Below, piece after piece: positions 49,578 to 58,899 of a DNA stretch of 64,000 nt. Below the pieces are notes generated by a model. That model was not told where the DNA came from, did no database searches, and saw only the letters and a list, made by a program, of their open reading frames with translations. The stretch comes from Cytobacillus depressus (GTDB lineage Bacteria > Bacillota > Bacilli > Bacillales > Cytobacillaceae). A program made the position numbers and the translations under genes. The stretch spans positions 1 to 64,000 of the forward strand of contig NZ_WBOS01000004.1 in the NCBI RefSeq assembly GCF_008923245.1, written 5' to 3'. Positions within the stretch are counted from its first letter, which is position 1, and each line of letters begins with the position of its first letter.

Positions 49578-50852
49578 ATGGGTAAGGATAAAGTATTATC
49601 GATATTAGAAAGAGAACTGGTAGTGGCGCTTGGCTGTACGGAGCCGGTAGCCATTGCCTTAGCCGGAGCGACAGCAAAGAGCTATGTGCAAGGTGACATT
49701 CAAGAAATTATTGTAAAGGCGAGCGGCAATATTATTAAAAATGCCAAGTCGGTCGGGATCCCTGGGATGTCGGGAAAAGGACTGGAATTTTCGGCAGCGC
49801 TCGGGGCTGTTGCAGGGGATCCTGATAAAAAGTTAGAATTGCTCGAAGGGTTAACGAAAGAAGACGAGCTTGCCGCTTTTCAACTGATTGAAGAGGGAAA
49901 GGTAAAGGCTGGTCAAACGGATTCACCCAAAAGGCTATATATTGAAGTCATTGTCCGAACAGATCAGCAAACATCGAGAGTCGTTATTTCAGATAATCAT
50001 AGCAATATTACGTTAATTGAAGTAGACGGAAAGGCAGTTTTCCTTGGAGGCTGTGAAAATATCGGCATTCAAACAGATGAGGAAGAGCTCGAAAGTCTGA
50101 CGATAGATGAGATCTATGATTGGGTTCTACAGGCGGATTTGGAAGATTTGGCCCTCGTTAAAAGAAGCATTGAATTAAACCGAGTAATTGGAAAAGAAGG
50201 GCTATCTGGCAATTATGGTTTAAATGTAGGAAAAACCATTAAAGAAAATGTAAAAAAGGGCATTCTGTCTGATGATTTAGCAACAGCCGCCATGTCACTT
50301 GCGGCAGCTGGATCAGATGCAAGAATGGCAGGATCGACATTACCGGTTATGGCGAATACTGGGAGCGGAAATCAAGGAATTGCTGTTACACTACCAGTTG
50401 TAGCCGCAGCGGAAAAGCTTCAAGTATCAGAGGAAAAAATGATTCGTGCAGTCGCATTAAGCCATTTAGTTACGATTCACATTAAATCAAAATTCGGCCG
50501 TCTATCAGCCCTATGCGGGGTAACGGCGGCAGGAATGGGCGCGAGCTCTGCTATTGTTTATTTATTGGATGGAAATCTCCAGCAAGTGAAGGCAGCGGTA
50601 CAAAATACAATCGGGAACGTATCCGGGATGATTTGCGATGGAGCGAAGGCAGGCTGTGCCATGAAGGTATCTACTTGTTCGAATGTAGCTGTCCAATCCG
50701 CATTATTAGCGCTTAATCATCAAGAAATACAATCAACAGACGGCTTTATTCACGATGATGTAGAAAAAAGCATCGAAAGCTTCTGCAAGCTTGGCAATGA
50801 AGGAACGCGTCAAACAGATGAACTGATATTAAAATTAATGATGGAAAAATAA
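49578..50852 (+). CDS. UPF0597/L-serine dehydratase alpha-like protein (cysteine desulfidase type)
   Basis: 424-residue cytosolic enzyme candidate matching the UPF0597 (YhaM/CyuA) group: N-terminal ALGCTEPVAIALAGA (Cys19), GSGNQGIAVTLPVVAAAE near 260, and LCGVTAAGMGASSAI and MICDGAKAGCAMKVSTCSNVAVQSALLAL near 310-370. The conserved Cys residues could bind an Fe-S cluster, as in the L-serine dehydratase-like family; CyuA degrades L-cysteine to pyruvate, ammonia and sulfide. Substrate here is inferred. ATG with GTGGGAG upstream. Confidence 0.82.
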   Translation: MGKDKVLSILERELVVALGCTEPVAIALAGATAKSYVQGDIQEIIVKASGNIIKNAKSVGIPGMSGKGLEFSAALGAVAGDPDKKLELLEGLTKEDELAAFQLIEEGKVKAGQTDSPKRLYIEVIVRTDQQTSRVVISDNHSNITLIEVDGKAVFLGGCENIGIQTDEEELESLTIDEIYDWVLQADLEDLALVKRSIELNRVIGKEGLSGNYGLNVGKTIKENVKKGILSDDLATAAMSLAAAGSDARMAGSTLPVMANTGSGNQGIAVTLPVVAAAEKLQVSEEKMIRAVALSHLVTIHIKSKFGRLSALCGVTAAGMGASSAIVYLLDGNLQQVKAAVQNTIGNVSGMICDGAKAGCAMKVSTCSNVAVQSALLALNHQEIQSTDGFIHDDVEKSIESFCKLGNEGTRQTDELILKLMMEK

Positions 50853-50867
50853 ATGATCATTTTCGAG

Positions 50868-50901
50868 AAGAAGGTCTGTGCAAATTGCGCGGCCTTCTTT
50901 T
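50868..50901 (+). terminator. terminator of the UPF0597 gene
   Basis: AAGAAGGTCTGTGCAA / TTGCGCGGCCTTCTT imperfect stem followed by a T run. Confidence 0.8.
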
Positions 50902-51051
50902 TTATTTTTAGGCCTAATCGCGCGAATTACAAAATCTTTTGCATACCAGCCAACTTAAATAATATTCCCAAGACTTGTCTCATATCTTATACAGAATACG
51001 ATTACTGCATTTTAATTAATTTCATTAGGCAGATGTATAAGGAGAGGCTAA

Positions 51052-52383
51052 ATGAATAAATTTTTCAAAGGAACATTGTTGTTAGCGGTCGCGGCATTTG
51101 CAGGGGAATGCATCGAATTTCTCGTAAATATGGTATTAGCACGAGAATTGGGAGAAAGGGGACTTGGTCTGTACATGTCCATTCTTCCAACGATTTTTTT
51201 AATCGTTTTGCTGGCAAGCTTTGAGCTGCCCATTTCCATATCAAAGTTTATTGCTGAAAAAGATAAGAAATACCATTATAGTATGCTCAATCATGTGATT
51301 AAATGGACGATCATTTTTACGATGATCCTAGTCCCGCTGACAATTGTTATTATTCCTTTTATTTCTGTTTTTGATCAATATCATCCATATTTAAGGTGGG
51401 TGGTGATTGCCTTAATTCCGATCGTTTCGTTTTCCTCGATTACAAGAGGCTTTTTTATGGGAAAGCAGCAGATGGGGAAAATTGCTGTTTATAACTTTTC
51501 GAGAAGGCTTTTTCAACTTTTACTATTGGTTTTTTTGTATCAATTATTTCAATTTGACACGAAGACAGCGGTCTTAATTGCTTTTTGTACCTTTATTGGA
51601 AGTGAAATTATCGTCTTCTTTTATTTGCTTCATATGTTTATCCTGCAGTTTCATCAAGTGAAGAGAGCTCCGCGCGAAAAATTGGGAGGTAAGTCTGTTT
51701 GGAGGAGCTTGATGGCTGTATCCATTCCAACTACCGCTTTGAGGGTGTTTCATGCCTTGACACATGCGGTGGAGCCTTTTCTTATTAAGGCTGCTTTATT
51801 ACGGGCTGGTGTAAGTGGAATGGTGGCAACAGAGCATTTTGGCATGCTAGCTGGAATTGCCATGACGATCGGGTTCTTTCCGGCATTTATTGCCCATTCC
51901 TTTCTGATCATGCTGATCCCAACCGTTTCCGAGGCGTATGCAGAAAAAAATAATGACAAGCTCCAACAAATTCTTCAACAAGTATTTGTCATCACTTGCT
52001 TATACGGCATTCCAGCTGTCACTTTCTTTTACTTTTTTGCTGAGCCGATTACGCGAATCTTTTTCCACTCTTCAGATGCCGCCATCTACGTGCAAATGCT
52101 GTGGCCATTTTTCCTACTGCATTATTTTATTATCCCAATGCAGGCCTATTTAATTGGTTTAGGGCTAATGAAAGAGACTTTCTACCATTTCGTTTGGTCA
52201 ACCATCGTGTCTTTCTCCATTATGTTCGTGCTCGGATCCATGCATATATTTCAAATGGATGGCATCATCATGGGCATGAATGCAGGAGCAGTGATCTTAT
52301 TCCTACTGCACTATTTAACGATTTGTAAAAAGATTGGTGTTAGCATTCTGCTTTCGCCAGTTAGAGGGAGTTCCCTTCAGTAG
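51052..52383 (+). CDS. MOP-superfamily flippase, YkvU/SpoVB-like
   Basis: 443-residue protein with about 12-14 hydrophobic segments. The N-terminus KGTLLLAVAAFAGECIEFLVNMVLARELGERGLGLYMSILPTIFLIVLLASFELPISISKFIAEKD is the polysaccharide-synthesis/MATE-like pattern of the SpoVB group. Length is close to B. subtilis YkvU (about 445 residues, a spore-membrane protein) and shorter than SpoVB. Role probably in lipid-linked precursor flipping or spore formation. ATG with AAGGAGAGG upstream. Confidence 0.72.
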   Translation: MNKFFKGTLLLAVAAFAGECIEFLVNMVLARELGERGLGLYMSILPTIFLIVLLASFELPISISKFIAEKDKKYHYSMLNHVIKWTIIFTMILVPLTIVIIPFISVFDQYHPYLRWVVIALIPIVSFSSITRGFFMGKQQMGKIAVYNFSRRLFQLLLLVFLYQLFQFDTKTAVLIAFCTFIGSEIIVFFYLLHMFILQFHQVKRAPREKLGGKSVWRSLMAVSIPTTALRVFHALTHAVEPFLIKAALLRAGVSGMVATEHFGMLAGIAMTIGFFPAFIAHSFLIMLIPTVSEAYAEKNNDKLQQILQQVFVITCLYGIPAVTFFYFFAEPITRIFFHSSDAAIYVQMLWPFFLLHYFIIPMQAYLIGLGLMKETFYHFVWSTIVSFSIMFVLGSMHIFQMDGIIMGMNAGAVILFLLHYLTICKKIGVSILLSPVRGSSLQ

Positions 52384-52404
52384 AGAATAAATATGTATAA
52401 CGAT

Positions 52405-52437
52405 AAAACAGCGCTCGGAAAATGGAGCGCTGTTTTT
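52405..52437 (+). terminator. terminator of the YkvU-like gene
   Basis: AACAGCGCT / AGCGCTGTT stem with flanking A and T runs; probably bidirectional. Confidence 0.88.
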
Positions 52438-52460
52438 ATCTTATATATACTTAAGAGCCC

Positions 52461-52964
52461 CTATTTACCCTCATAACTCTTCACTCGCTCTTCACTAGCC
52501 TTTTTCCGTTTTTTTCGTATTTCTGCACGTTCCTTTGCTGAGTCATATAAGCTCATTTCCTCATCTGTTTCTGGAATGACGGCTGGAACAGGAGTAGGTT
52601 TACCATCTTTATCGATAGCAACCATTGTTAAGAAGGACATGGCACACACATTTCTTTCTCCGCTTAATAAATCTTCAGCAATCACCTTAACAAATACTTC
52701 CATGGACGATCTTCCTGTGTAAGTAACAAATGCCTCTAGGCAGACTGCATCACCTTGTTGGATAGGATGCAGGAAATCAACTGAATCTGTAGAAGCGGTT
52801 ACAATATTTTTTCTAGCATGACGCATAGCGGAGATTGCAGCCGCATCATCTATGTATGCCATTAATTTTCCCCCGAATAAAGTTCCATGAGCATTCGTAT
52901 CTGGCGGCAAAACCATACTTGTTTTCATCACATATGATTCTTTGCATTTTTTTTGTTCTTGCAT
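52461..52964 (-). CDS. hot-dog fold acyl-CoA thioesterase, YkhA-like
   Basis: 167-residue hot-dog protein with the catalytic-type segment LPPDTNAHGTLFGGKLMAYIDDAAAISAMRHARKNIVTASTDSVDFLHPIQQGD (residues 19-72), where Asn24 and Asp40 correspond to the active-site region, and MEVFVKVIAEDLLSGERNVCAMSFLTMVAID. Matches B. subtilis YkhA. ATG with AAGGAGG upstream. A charged Lys/Arg-rich C-terminal tail is present. Confidence 0.88.
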   Translation of the reverse strand: MQEQKKCKESYVMKTSMVLPPDTNAHGTLFGGKLMAYIDDAAAISAMRHARKNIVTASTDSVDFLHPIQQGDAVCLEAFVTYTGRSSMEVFVKVIAEDLLSGERNVCAMSFLTMVAIDKDGKPTPVPAVIPETDEEMSLYDSAKERAEIRKKRKKASEERVKSYEGK

Positions 52965-53412
52965 AATGTCCTCCTAAATAACACATCTGTTCTATCAAGA
53001 TTCATCATAACAAAAAAAATTAAAACTGTGAAAATTTCACTTAGGAATACCTTTTTGGTCTCTAATAAGATTACTCTAATGATTAGTCCATATTTAATTA
53101 TTATACCTATTTTGTTTCGCAATTATTGTAAACTGAAAGAAATTTGAAATGTAGCTTTTGGGAACAATCTACTCAAAAGGCTGTATGAACAAGATATTGG
53201 ATAAACCTTAAACAATTTGAAGCCAGGAAAATTGTAAATAGACTATACAAAAGGTATATTTTTACATTCTTGTTGATCCCTTATTCATTACTTTCGAATT
53301 AATCATTGTAGGAGTTATTAATCAAATTTTAGTTTTTGAAGATTTAATTTTCTGATTTTTCCACTTATTTGATAATATAGATTTGAGGCTAATCATATTG
53401 AGGAGGGAAATG
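52965..53412. other. 448-bp AT-rich intergenic region upstream of ggt
   Basis: Between the divergent ykhA-like and ggt genes. Very AT-rich, no open frame with a ribosome site. Holds the promoters for both. A sequence AATTTTCTGATTTTT at 53346-53360 resembles the CodY box AATTTTCWGAAAATT with three mismatches. Nothing else recognised. Confidence 0.5.
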
Positions 53413-55182
53413 ATGGAAAGATTGTGTAAAGCTAGTTTATCAGTTTTTTTTAGTGTTCTCTTAATTGTTGGAGCATTGCCTTTCAATGTTCAAGCAAAAG
53501 AGAAAAAGATTGACTACGGCCAATATAGTCAGGTCGCTGTTGGAACGGATGGGATGGTAGCAACTGCACACCCTTTAGCATCAGAAATTGGGGCTGATAT
53601 TCTTGAACAAGGAGGAAATGCAATTGATGCTGCAGTAGCGATCCAATTTGCACTAAATGTAGTCGAACCAATGATGTCAGGCATTGGCGGCGGCGGCTTT
53701 ATGATGGTGTATGATGGCAAAACAAAAGAAACAACGATTATTAATAGCCGTGAAAGAGCCCCACAAGGTGCCACTCCTGATATGTTCCTAGATAAAGCCG
53801 GCAAACCAATTCCCTTTGCCGAACGTTCGACTGGCGGTACGGCTGTTGGAGTACCGGGAACGTTAAAAGGACTAGAAAAAGCATTGGAAAAATGGGGAAC
53901 GCGCCCGATTCAGGATCTAATTAACCCATCGATTAAACTTGCTGATAAAGGTTTTCCAATTGATTCAGTACTTGCTGAAGCTATTCATGACAATAAGGAA
54001 ATGCTAGCACGTACAGCAGCAAAAGACGTTTTTCTTCCAAAGGGAAAGCTTTTAAATGAAGGAGATATTCTAGTTCAAAAAGATTTAGCTAAAACATTTA
54101 AGCTTATTCGTTCAAATGGAGCGGAAGCTCTTTATAAGGGTCCAGTTGCCAAGGCATTAGCTGATACTGTCCATAAATTCGGCGGGTCCATGACTGTAGA
54201 AGATTTGAAGAAATATCAAGTTACGATTGATAAGCCAATTTGGGGTGATTATCAAGGTTACCAAATAGCTAGTATGCCTCCCCCAAGTTCAGGCGGAGTA
54301 TTTCTCCTGCAAATGCTAAAAGTTTTAGATGATTTTAACCTCTCACAATATGATGTGAAGTCTTGGCAGAAATATCATCTGCTAGCAGAGACGATGCATC
54401 TTGCCTATGCAGACCGTGCTGCATACGCGGGAGATCCGGAATTTGTTAATGTTCCATTAAAGGGATTGCTGCATCCAGATTATATTAAAGAGCGCCAGCA
54501 GCTAATTAGTCTTAATCAAGTAAATCCGAAGCCAACAGCAGGAAACCCGTGGAATTATGAATCTACTGTTGCAAATTACGAACAGAAAAATCAGCCAAAT
54601 GACCGTAAATATGGGGAAACAACTCATTTTTCAGTAACAGATAAGTGGGGGAATGTGGTCTCGTATACGACCACGATTGAACAGCTATTTGGTACCGGAA
54701 TCATGGTTCCAGGGTATGGAATTATATTGAATAATGAGTTAACCGATTTCGACGCAGTTCCTGGCGGTGCAAATGAAGTGCAGCCGAATAAACGGCCTTT
54801 AAGCAGCATGACCCCTACTATTGCATTTAAGGATGGGAAACCAGTATTAACTGTCGGCTCTCCAGGCGGTCCGACCATCATCACCTCAGTATTACAAACG
54901 ATTATTCATGCGATTGAGTATGATATGGAGCTAAAAGCGGCTGTAGAGGAGCCAAGGATTTATACAAATAACCTAAGCTCCTACCGTTTTGAATCAGGAC
55001 TATCAAAAGATGTCATCAATCATTTAAATAATATGGGACATAGATTTGGGTCTGAGCCAGTCACGATTGGCAATGTACAAAGCATCTATATTGATCATAA
55101 AAATGGTACGTTTAAAGGTGTAGCTGATTCCAGCCGAAATGGAGCTGCGATCGGGATTAATAAAAAAGGAAAGAAAAAATAA
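53413..55182 (+). CDS. ggt: gamma-glutamyltransferase, secreted
   Basis: 589-residue preproenzyme with a signal peptide (1-29, ending VQAKE). Self-cleavage precursor motif GETTHFSVTD gives catalytic Thr403, the new N-terminus of the small subunit; GGGGFMMVYDGKTKETTIINSRERAP near 91, PSSGGVFLLQML near 294 and the lid/substrate segment SSMTPTIAFKDGKP near 460 are typical. It hydrolyses gamma-glutamyl peptides such as glutathione. ATG at 53413 is preferred; AGGAGG is 6 bases away, too close to the ATG at 53410. Confidence 0.93.
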   Translation: MERLCKASLSVFFSVLLIVGALPFNVQAKEKKIDYGQYSQVAVGTDGMVATAHPLASEIGADILEQGGNAIDAAVAIQFALNVVEPMMSGIGGGGFMMVYDGKTKETTIINSRERAPQGATPDMFLDKAGKPIPFAERSTGGTAVGVPGTLKGLEKALEKWGTRPIQDLINPSIKLADKGFPIDSVLAEAIHDNKEMLARTAAKDVFLPKGKLLNEGDILVQKDLAKTFKLIRSNGAEALYKGPVAKALADTVHKFGGSMTVEDLKKYQVTIDKPIWGDYQGYQIASMPPPSSGGVFLLQMLKVLDDFNLSQYDVKSWQKYHLLAETMHLAYADRAAYAGDPEFVNVPLKGLLHPDYIKERQQLISLNQVNPKPTAGNPWNYESTVANYEQKNQPNDRKYGETTHFSVTDKWGNVVSYTTTIEQLFGTGIMVPGYGIILNNELTDFDAVPGGANEVQPNKRPLSSMTPTIAFKDGKPVLTVGSPGGPTIITSVLQTIIHAIEYDMELKAAVEEPRIYTNNLSSYRFESGLSKDVINHLNNMGHRFGSEPVTIGNVQSIYIDHKNGTFKGVADSSRNGAAIGINKKGKKK

Positions 55183-55208
55183 TCGAATCAAATATACATC
55201 AAGTAATG

Positions 55209-55233
55209 AAAACCAGGTCTTGTGCCTGGTTTT
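55209..55233. terminator. terminator between ggt and the acetyltransferase gene
   Basis: AAAACCAGG / CCTGGTTTT stem with A and T runs; can serve both converging genes. Confidence 0.85.
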
Positions 55234-55256
55234 CTGTCATTAATTTTATAGATGTT

Positions 55257-55754
55257 TTATAGATGTAAAACCATATGCTTTTCATCAAAATACGTTTCCC
55301 CGACTTTTAAAGCCTTTTTATCTTCTCCGTACACCTCAAATCCGAATGAAGAATAGAGCCTTATGGCTGGAATATTCGTTGCTTCCACTGATAAATAAAT
55401 TTGTTCAATCCCGTTTAATTCTTTAGCCTTATCAATAGCTGCTGTCATCAACATACGGCCAATGCTTTTTTTTCGATAATCGGGAGAGACATACATGGCA
55501 ACGATATTTGCACGATGCTTTAGCTTCAATTTCATTTCTCTAAGCAATGTTACGGACCCAATTAATGTTTCATTATCAAAAGCGCCAAATGTGAAAGATT
55601 CCTCTGATTGAAATCTTTCACCATACATTTTAGCAGGCCGGTCTTTTTCCTCCTCATAACTTGAAGCGAATGCTGCAGGGTGATTCTGTAAAGCCGTTAA
55701 TCTCATTTCTAAATAGGCTTCTGCATCATTAGAGTTTAATAATCTTATATTCAT
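55257..55754 (-). CDS. GNAT-family N-acetyltransferase
   Basis: 165-residue acetyl-CoA-dependent transferase; the acetyl-CoA loop is MYVSPDYRKKSIGRMLMTAAIDKAKELN (residues 85-112; R/Q-x-x-G/S-I-G pattern) and the C-terminal strand SVEATNIPAIRLYSSFGFEVYG. Substrate not predictable. ATG with GAGGTGA upstream. Confidence 0.85.
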   Translation of the reverse strand: MNIRLLNSNDAEAYLEMRLTALQNHPAAFASSYEEEKDRPAKMYGERFQSEESFTFGAFDNETLIGSVTLLREMKLKLKHRANIVAMYVSPDYRKKSIGRMLMTAAIDKAKELNGIEQIYLSVEATNIPAIRLYSSFGFEVYGEDKKALKVGETYFDEKHMVLHL

Positions 55755-55890
55755 TTTATCACCTCGAATATTTAATTTAGTCTAGTTTACTATAATTCCG
55801 AAGTTTTTCCATATTAATTTTGGGTATATTAGGAAAGAATAGATATACGAATATTTGCCTTTACAATATATATTGCATGGAGACTACAAG

Positions 55891-57402
55891 ATGAGGAAGC
55901 GCCGTATTGAGTTTTTAATTGCTTTTATCCTGATTATTTCCTTCTATTTAATCCTATTCACTCAATTACCTTTGGAAATAAAGGCCGTGATTTTCCTTTT
56001 ATACACTGCAACACTGATGATTAGCATCTATTCCTTAATGCTTGAAAACCGTTCTCCTCAGCACACCCTATTATGGATATATGTTCTCGTGTTTTTTCCG
56101 GTATTTGGGTACCTGTTTTACTTATTTTCCGGACAGCTTTATTTAAAGGGATATCTTTTTAAAAGTAAGCGCAAAAGGGATCGGGATGAATGGAAGAAGC
56201 TTTTGCAGCAGGAATCCCTCCCTGATTTTTCATTTCTACAAGATACTCAGCATTCCTTTATAAAATTCGCCAGTATTGCTTCTCCCACTCCGATAAGTAC
56301 AGAATCGCGGGCTATTATTTTAAAAAATGGAGAAGAAACTTTTTCTGAAATTAAGAAAGGGTTAATGGAAGCGAAAAGCTTTATTCATATGGAATATTAT
56401 ATTTATCGGTCTGACCGCCTTGGCAAGGAAATTTTTAGCATCCTTATTGAAAAAGCCAAAAACGGTGTGGAAGTTCTATTTATGGTTGACGCGGTGGGGA
56501 GCAGGAAAATGGCTATCGAAGATATACAAGCAATGAAAAATGCAGGTATACAGGTTCAGTCGTTCTCTCCATTGAAGTACGGCTTTTTTAATCAGAAAAT
56601 TAATTTCCGCAACCACCGAAAAATTATAGTCATCGATGGAAAGGTCGGATTTGTCGGCGGTTTGAATGTTGGGGTCGAGTATTTAGGTGAGGATGAAACA
56701 ATTGGATTTTGGCGGGATACGCATATGCTCGTAAAAGGGGAGGCTGTTTATTCGCTTCATACTGTTTTTTTACTTGATTGGGAATATGTGAGCGGTGGAA
56801 AAGTGCTGCAAAAATATTCGTCCTTTCAATCAGATATTGATGAAGATGTCCTTGATGGGGCCGTTCAAGTTGTTGCAAGCGGACCGGATACACAGCAAGG
56901 GCTGATGAGTGATTTTTATTTTTCGATGATTGCGTCCGCAACGAAATCGATTTGGATTGCAAGTCCTTATTTTGTTCCAGATGAAGCGATTCGGACTGCT
57001 CTTAGAGTTGCTGCTGCGAAAGGAATAGAAGTGAGGATCATGGTTCCGGAAATCAATGATGGGTTTTTAACCCAGTACGCAAGCCGATCCTATTTTCCCG
57101 AGCTGCTTCGGTATGGGGCTGAAATATATGCTTATAAAAAAGGATTTCTGCATCAAAAAATTATAATCGTTGACGGAAATCTCGCTTCACTTGGTACGGC
57201 TAATATGGATATGCGCAGTTTTCACTTAAATTTCGAGGTGAATGTTTTTCTATACGGGACAAGTACAATCCGAGATCTAGTGGCCCATTACGAAGAGGAC
57301 ATGGAGCACAGCGAAAAAATCAGCCCTGTTCAATACTACAAAAGAGGTTTTATTGAAAGATCAAAGGAATCTTTTGCCCGGCTGTTCTCAGGGGTTTTAT
57401 GA
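55891..57402 (+). CDS. cardiolipin synthase (phospholipase D family)
   Basis: 503-residue membrane enzyme that joins two phosphatidylglycerols to make cardiolipin. Two N-terminal membrane helices (about 8-26 and 32-60) and PLDc_N pattern NRSPQHTLLWIYVLVFFPVFGYLFYLFSG precede two HKD motifs: HRKIIVIDGKVGFVGGLN near 235 and HQKIIIVDGNLASLGTANMD near 420. Size fits the YwiE/ClsA-type group. ATG at 55891 is the start beside GGAG; the frame upstream has no site. A hairpin overlaps the stop codon. Confidence 0.9.
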   Translation: MRKRRIEFLIAFILIISFYLILFTQLPLEIKAVIFLLYTATLMISIYSLMLENRSPQHTLLWIYVLVFFPVFGYLFYLFSGQLYLKGYLFKSKRKRDRDEWKKLLQQESLPDFSFLQDTQHSFIKFASIASPTPISTESRAIILKNGEETFSEIKKGLMEAKSFIHMEYYIYRSDRLGKEIFSILIEKAKNGVEVLFMVDAVGSRKMAIEDIQAMKNAGIQVQSFSPLKYGFFNQKINFRNHRKIIVIDGKVGFVGGLNVGVEYLGEDETIGFWRDTHMLVKGEAVYSLHTVFLLDWEYVSGGKVLQKYSSFQSDIDEDVLDGAVQVVASGPDTQQGLMSDFYFSMIASATKSIWIASPYFVPDEAIRTALRVAAAKGIEVRIMVPEINDGFLTQYASRSYFPELLRYGAEIYAYKKGFLHQKIIIVDGNLASLGTANMDMRSFHLNFEVNVFLYGTSTIRDLVAHYEEDMEHSEKISPVQYYKRGFIERSKESFARLFSGVL

Positions 57403-57415
57403 TGGAACCCCTGAG
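57388..57415 (+). other. hairpin overlapping the cardiolipin synthase stop codon
   Basis: CTCAGGGGTT / AACCCCTGAG perfect 10-bp stem with a 8-base loop; the TGA stop lies in the loop. No T run follows, so it is not a standard intrinsic terminator; may slow decay or termination. Confidence 0.6.
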
Positions 57416-57505
57416 GGAAATCCAATAGTAGTAAAAATAGGATAAACTTAGTATAATATAGTTGTTTGATGTTTCTGAATAATCAGTTTCATGAGGAGGG
57501 ATAAT

Positions 57506-58897
57506 ATGCTATCAACGTCTGTGATTGAAGATGTTTTAACGGCCGCGCTCGAGACGGGTGGTGATTTCTCAGAAGTATTTGTAGAGGATCGCTATACAAG
57601 CAACTTGTTATTGCAAGGCGGGACGATTGAAAACAGTTTATCGGGGAGAGACTTTGGCATTGGCATCCGCGTTTTTAAAGGTTTACAAAGTGTATATACG
57701 TATACAACAGATGCATCGAAAGAAGGCTTGTTGAAGGCAGCAAGACATGCCGCTCATGCTATTTCCGGAGAGAAGATTATTCAGCCTCAACCACTTAATA
57801 AAGAAATGATTACATGTGCTCATCCCATTGCCATGAAACCAAGAGATATAGAGAAATTTCGTAAAGCTGATGTAATGAGAAAGGCTTATGAGATAGCAAA
57901 AGCCTATCATTCTAGCATTCAACAGGTAATGGTTCGTTATATGGACGAAGAGCAAAATGTCCTGATTGCAAATAGCGAAGGGAAATTTATCGAGGATAAG
58001 AGGGTAAGGAGCAGATTAGCCATTCAATCGATCGCTTCTGACGGCAATCAAATCCAGCCAGGCTTTTACGGGCCAGGTGCTCATAAAGGGTTTGAGTTTT
58101 TCGAGAATTTAAATCTTGAACACTATGCGGGTGAAGCTTCACGGATTGCTGTAACGATGCTTAGTGCTGAACCATGCCCAAGCGGGAAGTTTCCAATTAT
58201 TATTGATAATGAATTCGGTGGGGTTATTTTTCATGAGGCTTGTGGACATGGACTTGAGGCAACAGCCGTCGCCAAAAATAACTCTGTTTTTGCTAATCGG
58301 ATAGGTGAGAGGGTTGCCCCAGAAATCGTTACATATATTGATGATGGAACACTCGAAAATGAGTGGGGTTCTCTGACAATCGATGATGAAGGAGAAAAAA
58401 CACGTAAAAATGTTCTGATTGAAAATGGTATTTTGAAAGGTTACTTGATTGATAAATTCAATAGCCGCAGAATGGGCATGGAGTCTACAGGTTCTGGGCG
58501 AAGAGAATCTTATCGATTTGCACCAACCTCAAGAATGACGAACACTTTTATTGCGGAAGGAAAGTCAACTCCTGAAGAGATTATCGCCAATACAGAGTAT
58601 GGGATTTATGCAAAATATATGGGTGGAGGCTCGGTGAATCCAGCTACTGGCGACTATAATTTTGCGGTGATGGAAGCTTATTTAGTCAAGGATGGCAAGC
58701 TAGGTACGCCGCTTAAAGGAGCAACATTGATTGGAAATGGATCAGAAACTTTACAGCTCGTCGACATGGTTGGAAATAATGTCGCACACGGTCAAGGAAT
58801 GTGTGGTTCATTGAGCGGTAGCATTCCAGCCAATGTTGGCCAGCCAATGATTCGAGTTAGTGAAATAACGGTTGGCGGAAGTAAGGAGGCTGAATAA
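57506..58897 (+). CDS. tldD: TldD-type metalloprotease subunit
   Basis: 463-residue protein with the TldD active-site motif HEACGH starting at residue 243 (HExxxH zinc motif) in FGGVIFHEACGHGLEATAVAKN, and GSGRRESYRFAPTSRMTNTFI and NPATGDYNFAVMEAYLVKDG downstream. TldD/TldE form a hetero-oligomer that degrades or trims peptides (microcin B17 maturation, CcdA degradation in E. coli). ATG at 57506 follows GAGGAGGG. It is directly followed by tldE, 2 nt apart. No RiPP precursor was recognised nearby. Confidence 0.92.
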   Translation: MLSTSVIEDVLTAALETGGDFSEVFVEDRYTSNLLLQGGTIENSLSGRDFGIGIRVFKGLQSVYTYTTDASKEGLLKAARHAAHAISGEKIIQPQPLNKEMITCAHPIAMKPRDIEKFRKADVMRKAYEIAKAYHSSIQQVMVRYMDEEQNVLIANSEGKFIEDKRVRSRLAIQSIASDGNQIQPGFYGPGAHKGFEFFENLNLEHYAGEASRIAVTMLSAEPCPSGKFPIIIDNEFGGVIFHEACGHGLEATAVAKNNSVFANRIGERVAPEIVTYIDDGTLENEWGSLTIDDEGEKTRKNVLIENGILKGYLIDKFNSRRMGMESTGSGRRESYRFAPTSRMTNTFIAEGKSTPEEIIANTEYGIYAKYMGGGSVNPATGDYNFAVMEAYLVKDGKLGTPLKGATLIGNGSETLQLVDMVGNNVAHGQGMCGSLSGSIPANVGQPMIRVSEITVGGSKEAE

Positions 58898-58899
58898 AC

